Positions 24,346-33,900 of a stretch of 64,000 nt of DNA are shown here, piece by piece. Under the pieces are notes generated by a model, which saw only the letters and a list, made by a program, of their open reading frames with translations, did not search any database and was not told where the DNA came from. Source of the DNA: Zygnema cylindricum (Eukaryota; Streptophyta; Zygnematophyceae; Zygnematales; Zygnemataceae); NCBI GenBank assembly GCA_037447655.1, contig JBBHKE010002066.1, positions 1 through 64,000 on the forward strand, written 5' to 3'. The stretch's first letter is position 1; every line of letters starts with the position of its first letter. Made by a program: the position numbers and the translations under genes.

Positions 24346-25084
24346 GGTTATGGGCCCACGCCCATGGCTACCCATATTTGATGGATCTAACTATCACTTT
24401 TGGAAATTTGTGCTTGAGAGCTACTTCGAGATGATGGAGCTAATGGATGTGGTGGATGGAACCTTGGCTGAAACATCAAGTGGATGGGAGAAGAAGAATT
24501 GTGAGTGTCTAAGGGTTATCAAGAACTCCTTGACAGAGAAACTGGTAATGCCATACCTTAAGTTGAAAAGTGCAGCTGAACTATAGAAATGTCTAGAATG
24601 TAGGTATTCAGAGACCTCTTTGTATCACTGGTTTAGTAGTGCCACTAAACTTTTTAGATATAAGTATGTAGGCGGAAGCATGGTGCACCATTGTACTGGT
24701 ATAGAAAGATTATTTGCATAAAATGCTTTGGCAGGAGGAAGCTTTACGGATGCACAACAAGTTGTCTTATTAATGAGAGGCTTACCTGGTGACAATAGTG
24801 ATGCATCAAATAGAAAAGCTAAAATCGATAAAAGGGATAGGAACTTAAGCCAAGCAATCCGCATAGTGTTAGATGAAGAAGATTTGAAAAAGTTTTTTGA
24901 AAGGAATATAGAGGACTTTAAGTCTCAGTTTCAGAAAATTAGAAGTAATAGTGAGTACGGAAACGGACTTAAGAAATGTTTTTACTGTAATGATTTAGGA
25001 CATACCTTCAGGGTATGTCCATCATATAAAAGTGCATGTGCTACAGGAATTTTCAGAGATGGATGGGACAACAGCATGATTTAG
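24320..25084 (+). pseudogene. gag of element II, starting inside the LTR
   Basis: The ATG at 24,320 lies 26 nt before the LTR end. The frame crosses the LTR/primer-site boundary as MAEIGYGQQVMGPRPWLPIF, followed by DGSNYHFWKFVLESYFEMME, the copia gag N-terminal signature. A stop at 24,584 breaks it. Gag resumes at 24,728 (FTDAQQVVLLMRGLPGD). The zinc knuckle CFYCNDLGHTFRVC (CX2CX4HX4C) at about 24,976 is intact. An 86-bp tandem duplication starting at 24,991 repeats the knuckle half and shifts the frame. Confidence 0.85.
24346..24358 (+). promoter_or_regulatory. Primer-binding site of element II
   Basis: GGTTATGGGCCCA directly after the CAACA end of the LTR. It is identical to the element I site and complementary to the initiator tRNA-Met anticodon arm. 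Confidence 0.87.
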
Positions 25085-25162
25085 GACATACCTTCAGGGT
25101 ATGTCCATCATATAAAAGTGCATGTGCTACAGGAATTTTCAGAGATGGATGGGACAACAGCA
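24991..25162 (+). repeat. 86-bp tandem duplication in gag
   Basis: Two copies, starting at 24,991 and 25,077, nearly identical. Each contains the hairpin GGACATACC-TTCAG-GGTATGTCC. Eighty-six is not a multiple of three, so the copy shifts the frame. Confidence 0.9.
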
Positions 25163-25629
25163 GAGTTCTACCCTCAACAAGGAAGGAACCAAATGCTTTC
25201 ATGAGTGAGAGACAAGCTTCAACCGATGACAAAAGACCTACACCTTCGGTCGACAAATATGTTTACTTGCCGAGTGTTTATGTTTTTCAAAATATGGTGA
25301 AAGAGGAAAGAAAGGGGAGATTTGCTGCCACAGAAAATGGAGTGGAGGAAGAAGTAACAGAAAAGGTTTTGTCTACTGTCAATGTTTCCAATGACAGATT
25401 GGTGAGTGACACAAACTTACAAAAAGTAGGGGTTACTGAAATAGCAGAAGGTGAAGCAAGTGAAGGGCATCCGAAAATGAAAGTGGAAGAAAATGAAAAT
25501 AGTGTGGTCACCAAAGATAGTGTGGAGAAAGAAGAGAGTGAAAAATATTTGGTTTTTGTAACTCTCTCTTGTGATAGATTGGTGTGTGATACTTACAAGG
25601 GGATGAGAATCTTGAAGAAAGAGGGGTAA
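25130..25629 (+). CDS. Unknown acidic ORF in place of pol (element II)
   Basis: An open frame (ORF from 25,036, reading through the duplicated gag segment) rich in Glu, Lys and Val. It has two related blocks, EKVLSTVNVSNDRLVSDT and EKYLVFVTLSCDRLVCDT, about 60 residues apart, suggesting an internal repeat. No protease, polymerase or nuclease motif. It occupies the place where protease/integrase should begin. Origin unknown: a captured host sequence, a diverged gag extension or noise are all possible. Confidence 0.4.
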
Positions 25630-26390
25630 AAGGAAGTGAAGTACACTTAAAATTGAATGCATAATATTCTTTAGATATAGAACAAACTGAATTGAAAACA
25701 AAACTGAAATAAAGACCGAGAAAAGATGATAAGAAAATTAGAGTAAGTAAGGAGAATGATGAGAGAGAAAATGGTGGATTGGCACAAGATGGGAAAACAC
25801 ATATAGTAAATAGAAAGAGAATAATGTCATTGAAGTGCAGAGGAATCAAAAAGAAAAACTTTGAGATAATAACTCTTCGAGGAGTGGTAAGTCTACGTAA
25901 AAAATACCAAAAATCAGTGAGAAGGATCACACTATCTAGAGGTAATGGGGAGGAAAATTATGGAAAAACTACAAAGTCTATGAGGAGACCAGAATGTAAT
26001 AAGAAAACAAAAAGAAGATATAGATTACGGAAGAGCAACTGGAGAAGAAACCTGCTCCACAGGCGACCACACAAAAGACCGGAAAAGCTATCTTTGAGGT
26101 GGAAACATCGACACCTCCAAATTGAAATATCATTGTTGAAACGGGAGAAAAATTGGAGTGGCTGAAAGTCTGACAAAATCTTAGAGTTGTTGATATATGT
26201 ATGCTTAAAACTAACACATCCAAAACTTAGAAGGAGTGTTGTTTTTGTAAAGTTTTGGATGTTTAGTAGTGAAGGTTGTGGGAGGGAATTTCCGAACTTA
26301 TAATATTTTTTCTTAGTCCTTGCTTCTGTATGTACCTGAATTACAGTAGACTGTTCTGTAGACTGAGTGAAGTACATAGTCTAAAGTTTT
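25630..26390 (+). other. 3' interior of element II, no pol
   Basis: A 128-aa basic frame (25,779-26,165, rich in Arg/Lys, e.g. KKTKRRYRLRKSNWRRNLLH) lies here with no recognisable domain. The rest is AT-rich and non-coding up to the polypurine tract. Confidence 0.5.
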
Positions 26391-26397
26391 AGGGGAG
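26391..26397 (+). promoter_or_regulatory. Polypurine tract of element II
   Basis: AGGGGAG immediately before the 3' LTR start TGTTG. The same heptamer precedes the LTRs of III and IV on the other strand. Confidence 0.85.
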
Positions 26398-27688
26398 TGT
26401 TGTGATTTGAAAACTTTAGTACTCAGTAAATAGGTCAGTGAGAGAGGGATTTGTACTTAGAATATTTTTTGGTATACACACTTTAGTACTTACCCTTAAT
26501 AGTGTTACAGTAGTATAAGGACAAAAGAGTGTACTGTACTTCTACAAGGACACGCGTCAACAGATGAGGATTTTGCAAGTATTTCGGAATGGCGCCAACA
26601 CTCACATACACGTGTCTAACATCGAACGAGCGGATTCGCAAAATCAAACGGATGAAGTTTCGACCGGACATCCGGTAAATTGACTGTACGAATTTAGTAT
26701 GGAACGTTGATTCGAATCCTGTCGACGGACGATATTCGCGCGCGACCACAAGTGACAAAGCCCGTCGTACGCACTCAGGTGCTTCGTACCGCACAACAAC
26801 AGTCGACTGAACTTATGTGACCATGCTGACTAAGCATCAATTTGAAATGGGACCACAGCTAATGATTTGGACGCGTGTCGTCCATAACGAAGATTTAATT
26901 TACATCTTACGACGATCCGTGAATTCGGAATTGACTAGTACGGACGCTTACAGTATTTTGGACAGATTCCCTAATTGTTGACCAAGCAAGTGGCACAATG
27001 TATGTACGGCCACTATCTGTAAATATCTGAAACAACATTAATTTGTATGTAGTGATTTAGTTTTTAGAGTTACGTTGTTGAAATAGGATAAAAATTACAA
27101 TTAGGGTTTTGGATGTACTTCCGGTACAGTAGACATACCGTTGACGTACAATGACTTTATTAGGGTACAGTACTTAGTTACACATGTAGTACCTTGATTA
27201 GTGCAAGGCTCAGTAGATAGCCATGTGAGTATAAAATGTAGGACTTAGTTTATTTTCAGTATCAACTGAGGTTATCAAAGTAATGGCAGACTGTTTTTCT
27301 GCATCTTTGACTTGTCAGTGTGATCACTCTCATTGATATCTTGATATGAAACTTAGTGTGGATGTTCTATAATATAGAAACTATATGGTTGTGTAGTTTC
27401 ATACTGTTCTGCTGTTTTTGTAGAATTATGTGAGAGATTTACTTGGTTAGTTTGATAGCTAACAGCTATTTTTGGGAAGCTCTGGAGCTCATATCTTTTA
27501 GATTCATTTGTGGATCAGGCTGTAACTTTAGGAGGTTATAGTGTTGAGTACATACTACATACTGGTGCAGTTTGAGGTGCTTTTTTATATTGTGGAGTAA
27601 TCTGTGTTGTCTTAAACACAGCTGTTTTGGGGTAGTCTCTTGGTGTTTTCCGTGAGTAATCCATGACTGAAATAGGCTAAGGCCAACA
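26398..27688 (+). repeat. 3' LTR of element II
   Basis: 1,291 bp, TGTTGTGATTTG to GGCCAACA. The satellite begins at the next base (GGAGGAACTACC). Confidence 0.9.
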
Positions 27689-30470
27689 GGAGGAACTACC
27701 TCTGCCTGGGGTTGAGACGACTCTAGCATAGACGATATATATGCTAGCACGCGGACGGCAAACAACTACCGCATGCGGTGGAAGAACTACCTCTGCCCGG
27801 GGGTGAGGCAACTCTACCATAGACGATATATATGCTAGCAGGCGGACGGCCAAGAGACGACTCTAGCATAGACGAGACGACTCTAATATAGACGATATAT
27901 TTGCTAGCAGGCGGACGGCCAAGAGCTGCCGCATGCGGTGGAGGAACTACCTCTGCCCGGGGGTGAGAAGACTGTAGCATAGACGAGATGACTGTAGCAT
28001 AGACGAGAGGACTCTAGCATAGACGATATATATGCTAGCAGGCCGACGGCCAAGAGCTGCCGCATGCGGTGGAGGAACTACCTCTGCCCGGGGGTGAGAC
28101 GACTCTAGCATAGACGATATATATGCTAGCAGGCGGAGGGCCAAGAGCTGTCGCATGCGGTGGAGGAACTACATCTGCCCGCGGGTGAGACAACTCTAGC
28201 ATAGACGATATATATGCTAGCACGCGGACAGCCAAGAGCTGCTGCATGTGGTGGAGGAACTACCTCTGCCTGCGGGTGAGAAAACTCTAGCATAAATGAT
28301 ATATATGCTAGCACGCGCCGGCCAAGAGTGTCGCTGCGATGGAGGAACTACCTCTGCCTGGGGTGAGACGACTCTTGATGACGGATATATGCTACCAGCG
28401 GATGCCTACAGTTGTCGAATGCGGTGGAGGAACTACCTTTGTCGACCGCAAGACGTTATGCTAGTAGGCGGATGGTTCCCATGCATGGAACTACCTATGC
28501 CCGAGGGTGAGACGACTGTAGCATAAATGATATATATGCTAGCAGACGGACGACCAAGACTTGCCGCATCCGGTGGTGGAACTACCTCTGCCCCGGGGTG
28601 AGACGACTCTAGTATAGACGATATATATGCTAGCAGGCGGATGACCAAGAGCTGCTGCATGTGGTGGAGGAACTACCTCTAACCCGGGGTGAGACGACTC
28701 TAGCATAGACGAGACGACTCTAGCATAGATGATATATATGCTAGCAGGCGGATGACCAAGAGTTGCCGCATGCGGTGGAGGAATTACCTCTGCCCGGGGG
28801 TGAGACAACTCTAGCATAAGCGAGAGGACTGTAGCATAAACGAGACAACTCTAGCATAGACGATATATATGCTAGCAGGCCGACGGCCAAGAGCTGCCGC
28901 ATGCGGTGGAGGAACTACCTCTGCCCGGGGGTGAGATGACTCTAGCATAGACGAGACGACTGTAGCATAGACGAGACGACTCTAGCATAGACGATATATA
29001 TGCTAGCAGGCGGNNNNNNNNNNAGGATGTGGCGTACGCCGTCGAGAAACGGCAGCCGAACGATCGTATCGACGGCAAAGAGCTGCCGCATGCGGTGTAG
29101 GAACTACATCTGCCCGGGGGTGAGACAACTCTAGCATAGACGAGACGACTCTAACATAGACGATATATATGCTAGCAAGCCGACGGCAAAGAGCTGCCGC
29201 ATGCGGTGTAGGAACTACATCTGCCCGAGGGTGAGACTACTCTAGCATAGACGAGACGACTCTAACATAGACGAGACGACTCTAACATAGACAATATATA
29301 TGCTAGCAGACCGACGGCAAAGAGCTGCCGCATGCGGTGGAGGAACTACCTCTGCCCAGGGGTGAGACGACTCTAGCATAGACGAGACGACTTAGCATAG
29401 TGAGACGACTCTAACATAGACGACAACATGCTGGAATCTTGATTACAGCAGTACGCGAGGGTAGACTTCCGCTTATAAACTGACGCAGCTCTAACATAAA
29501 TATATATGCCTAGCAAACCCGGCTGACGGAAACTACTTACTTATCATTAATAGGAACTATCGCGAGGTGGGAACTACTCTAGCATAGAGCCAGAGACGAC
29601 TCTAACATAGACGAAGCGATCAACATAGACGATATATATGCAGCCTGACGGGCAAAGAGGCCGCCTGGAGGAACTACCTGCCTCGTGGTGAGGCATCTAC
29701 TTCAGTGATGGCCCAGTATATGAGACGGCTAACATAGACGGATATATGCTAGCGGGAGCCCGCCGGCAAAGAACCGTTCCTGTGAACTATACTCCCAAAG
29801 ATGCAAGGTGACCCATCCTTCAACATTACCCATCTACCCCAACACATACCATATATACTAGAGACCGACGAAAGAAAGATGTGGAGGAACCACTTCGGGT
29901 GAGAGAGCTCTAGCGAGGGAGAGACGATAGAAGCATGATCAGACGACTTAACATAGACTTATATATGCTACAGTCGACGCCAAGAAAGAGCGCAGCACGC
30001 TCAACAGGAACTGTCCGCCAGGGGTGAGCGACTCAGATAGACGGAGCGACCGCATGCACGATCAACCACATATACGCCAGGCCCCACCAAGAAAGAGACG
30101 CCGCACGCGGTGGATGAACCACCGCCGTAAGTAGACCACCCTACACAGACCAGACGACTAAAGATAGACGAGACCACTCTAACACAGACCTTACATACTA
30201 GCAGGCCCACCGCCAAGAGATGCCGATGCGGTGGAAGAACCACATCCCCGGGGGTGAGACGATCAGAAGAGATGAGACGACTCTAAGATAGACCATATAT
30301 ATGTTAGCAGGCGACTTAAAAGATGATGGTGGAGGAACTACCGCCCTGGGGCGAGACGAAGACGGACGAGACGACCGTAGCATAGACGAGACACCAAAGG
30401 CGATATTATACAGCGGCGACTAATTGTTTCCGCACGCGTGATGAACACCCCCATCAGTGAGACGAAGCAG
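27689..30470. repeat. Tandem satellite, ~91-bp unit with 20-bp sub-repeat
   Basis: About 2.8 kb. The unit runs from GCCGCATGCGGTGGAGG through CTCTGCCCGGGGGTGAG to ATATATATGCTAGCAGGCGG. A 20-bp block (GAGACGACTCTAGCATAGAC) is repeated one to three times in different units. Each unit carries the palindrome CCGCATGCGG and a hairpin CTAGCATA/TATGCTAG. Units are regular to about 29,420, then broken by many small insertions and deletions. Repeated minus-strand frames (ASIYIVYARVVSP) arise from the repeat and shift between units. Confidence 0.92.
29014..29023. other. Assembly gap (10 N) inside the satellite
   Basis: The satellite phase does not resume cleanly after the gap. About 45 bases of unrelated sequence follow (GTGGCGTACGCCGTCGAG) before the repeat restarts. 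Confidence 0.99.
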
Positions 30471-30908
30471 GACCGAGAAAGCAAATTTGGCTTTATGCCC
30501 ATTTTATGCAATTTTTGCCGGTTTTACACCGATTTTGTGCCAATTTTATACCGATTTTATACCGTTTTTATACGATTTTGACCGATTTGTGCTTATCAAA
30601 ACAGTTTTTTAACGTCTCCACCGACATTTTAACGATTTTACGTTGTTTGTAATGATTTTCTACGATCTTTTACGTCCTAAAACGTCCTAAATTTGTCACA
30701 TCACCTCCAAAAGAGTCTGAAAACGTTTTCAAACTATCTTTCTCATATTCATTTTTCTCTTTTTGACTTTTTTGTCGTTATCCCTTTTTATCTCGTTTTG
30801 CCATGTCCACTTTGTTTGTCGGTTTTTGACTTTTTCTGTCTTTTTTTGTTTTCTGTTGTTTTTGTCGTTTTGTCATTTTGTCATTTTTCATTTTAGCTGA
30901 TCCACGTG

Positions 30909-30920
30909 TGCCACGTGGCA
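30909..30920. promoter_or_regulatory. TGCCACGTGGCA palindrome at MYB exon border
   Basis: Exact 12-bp G-box palindrome, one base before the first coding base of the MYB R3 exon. A second CACGTG lies 6 bp upstream (CCACGTGTG). Confidence 0.5.
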
Positions 30921-30921
30921 G

Positions 30922-33900
30922 GTAAAAAATTCACCCTTCACGGAGGAGGGAAGGAAAATAGTGGAGGGGGTGGAGAGAGGGGGGAGGAGGTGGGCAGAGA
31001 TAGCGAGGTCTTTGGAGGGAAGGACGGACAATGCGGTCAAGGTGAGGGGTGGAGGGACAGAGGAGAGGGGGGAGAAGGGGGCGGTATGGAAGGGGGGAGG
31101 GGAGGGGAGGGGGTGGAGTGGAGGGGGGCATGAGGAGAGGGAGAAGGAAATGTACGGGCAATGCAGTCAATATGGGTAAGAGAGAGGGGGAGCAGAGGGA
31201 GAGGGGTGTGGGAGGAGCAGGAGGGAGGGGAAGGAATAGGCATGGTAAGGGAAAAATAAGCCTCTTAAACATAAAAACAAACCTCTTATTTTAGGGTTTT
31301 TAAAGGGTTTCTATTTTTTTGGGGGGTTTTATATGCCATTTTTTAGAGTTTATATATTAATGCTTTTTTTTACAGTCTCAAAATATAAATTGATTCTGTT
31401 TTTTTTTTCGTTTTTTGTGCATTTCTCTGATTTTTGAATGAAGGGAATACAAAGTTGGCCAAGTAAAGACAACAAGAGATATTTTTTTTTTCGTTTTTTT
31501 TTGTTTTTTTTTTTTCGTTTTTTTTTGTTTTTTTTTTTAGATTTGTTTTTAAATGGTAGTATTTCTTCTCTCCTCCCCCTCCCTCCCCCTCCTTTTTTTT
31601 TAACATTTATGACAAAATTTTCTAACAAATCAGAAATTCGTTTTTTTTTTTTTTTTTTTTTTTTTTTTCCAGAACCACTGGAATACCAATTTGAAAAAAA
31701 GGTATTTCGAAATTTTGAGACAAATATAAAAAGTATATTTTATACCGGAAAGAGCTTTTACATTTTATATGGTTATTTATATTATTACTACTTGTTATTG
31801 TAAGTATTCTATTGTTGTTATGTCTTTTTTTTTTTTTCTGATTTTTATTTATTTCTTTGTAATTCTGTTACAAATTTGAAATTGGAAATCTCCTCCATGT
31901 TAATCTTAAAACATTATATATTTATATATATTATATATATTTATAACATATGTTTTTCACATTCCCAACAAAAAATAAAGAAAAACTAAAAAGCATAAGG
32001 AAATAAAAACCAAATAGCAAATAAAAGTTCTTCCTCGTATTTTTTTTTTTTTCTTGTTTTCTTTGCTATCTTTTTTTGTCTCTTTCAGTCTTACATCGCG
32101 TTTTTTGTCTTTTCTGACATTTTGTACTTTTTTACTTTTTCACCTTTTGTCTTGTCTTTTTTTGGCGATATTGTCTTTTTTGACTTTCCTTCGTCATTTT
32201 TTTTTAAATGTCCCTTTCCTTTCGCTCTTTTTTGTCTTTTCTGTCTTTTTTTAACGTAGGAGAAAGAGAAACGTGTCAATGGAAAAAACAAAAATTATCC
32301 GTCAAATACCGCCAAAAATTCCCACAATACGACAAACATTTTTTATTGGTCTGAGGAACCTACAGTTGACCAAATTGGACCAGAAGAAACTCCAAAATCT
32401 CAAATGTTAAACCTTTTTATACCCAATACTGAAAACCCCAATTTAGAAACCCGATTTTCTTGGGATCAAACTTCGGAAAACTTCATTATGGAAAAAAAAA
32501 ATATCTCTCCTTCTATCTCTCCCTCTCTCTCTCCCTCTCTCACTCCTATCGCTCCTAGTGAACCTTCTCTCTCTCTCTCTCTCTCTCTTCACACTCGCCC
32601 CCTCCCTCTTTCCCTTCCTTCTCTCCCCTCTCTCTCTCACTCTCCCTCCTTCCTTTCACATCTACTTCTTCTTTCTCTCCCAGCCTTCCTTTCTCTCTCT
32701 TACTTCTGCTCCCTCTCCCTCCCCTCTCTCTACATGATGTGCCCTGATTAAATTTATTTTATCCTTTGATTTTTTTATTTATCTATTATTTTTTTTTTCT
32801 TTTTTTGTCTTTTTTGTTTTTTCTTCCTTTCTATTTTGTTTTTTTTGTTTTTTTGTCTTTTCTGCCATGGACAATTTCTGTCCTCAAACTTTCGAATCAC
32901 TTATCGGTTGATAAGATAATCACTTATCTACTTTTTTTGTAGAAATCTTGAGAATTTGGGAATCGGAGGAAGTCTCAAATGCGATTCTTCGAGTCTCGAA
33001 AACGGTTTAAAAAATCTCACAACTTTGTAAGTTTTTGATGCTTCTTACTTTTTATTTATTTGTTTGTGAAATTTTATTATCAAATTCAAATTCCAAATTT
33101 CCAATTTTTTTTTTTTTTTTTTTTTTTCTGATTTTTATTTATTTCTTTTTAATTCTGTTACAAATTTTAAATTGGAAATCTCCTCCATGTTAATCTTAAA
33201 ACATTATATATTTATATATATTATATATATTTATAACATATGTTTTTCACATTCCCAACAAAAAATAAAGAAAAACTAAAAAGCATAAGGAAATAAAAAC
33301 CAAATAGCAAATAAAAGTTCTTCCTCGTATTTTTTTTTTTTTCTTGTTTTCTTTGCTATCTTTTTTTGTCTCTTTCAGTCTTACATCGCGTTTTTTGTCT
33401 TTTCTGACATTTTGTACTTTTTTACTTTTTCACCTTTTGTCTTGTCTTTTTTTGGCGATATTGTCTTTTTTGACTTTCCTTCGTCATTTTTTTTTAAATG
33501 TCCCTTTCCTTTCGCTCTTTTTTGTCTTTTCTGTCTTTTTTTAACGTAGGAGAAAGAGAAACGTGTCAATGGAAAAAACAAAAATTATCCGTCAAATACC
33601 GCCAAAAATTCCCACAATACGACAAACATTTTTTATTGGTCTGAGGAACCTACAGTTGACCAAATTGGACCAGAAGAAACTCCAAAATCTCAAATGTTAA
33701 ACCTTTTTATACCCAATACTGAAAACCCCAATTTAGAAACCCGATTTTCTTGGGATCAAACTTCGGAAAACTTCATTATGGAAAAAAAAAATATCTCTCC
33801 TTCTATCTCTCCCTCTCTCTCTCCCTCTCTCACTCCTATCGCTCCTAGTGAACCTTCTCTACCTCTCCTACCTTCCCTTACCTCTCCTACCTCGCTATCC

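Larger units (their letters stand above)
23054..27688 (+). mobile_element. Element II: gag-only, pol-less copia-type element
   Basis: LTRs at 23,054-24,345 and 26,398-27,688 (TGTTG to CAACA) flank a 2-kb interior with primer-binding site, gag, zinc knuckle, an acidic ORF of unknown kind and the tract AGGGGAG. I see no protease, integrase, reverse transcriptase or RNase H in any frame, so it could move only with help. LTR termini, primer site, tract and the sequence before the tract (GACTGAGTGA, then AGTCTAAAG) match the autonomous-type element III. The flanks (CGGGA, GGAGG) are not a target duplication, so the two ends may come from different insertions. Confidence 0.87.

Noticed and set aside
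27466-29078. Series of similar minus-strand frames (YISSMLESSHPRAEVVPPP)
   Set aside because: They repeat with the ~91-bp satellite unit and change frame from unit to unit; not a repeat protein gene.
27689-29420. Regular repeats considered as a CRISPR array
   Set aside because: No unique spacers: the whole unit is repeated, and the setting is eukaryotic.
31831-33860. 740-bp direct repeats considered as LTRs of a small retrotransposon
   Set aside because: No TG/CA ends, primer site or purine tract; the repeats contain MYB exon sequence, so a gene duplication fits better.
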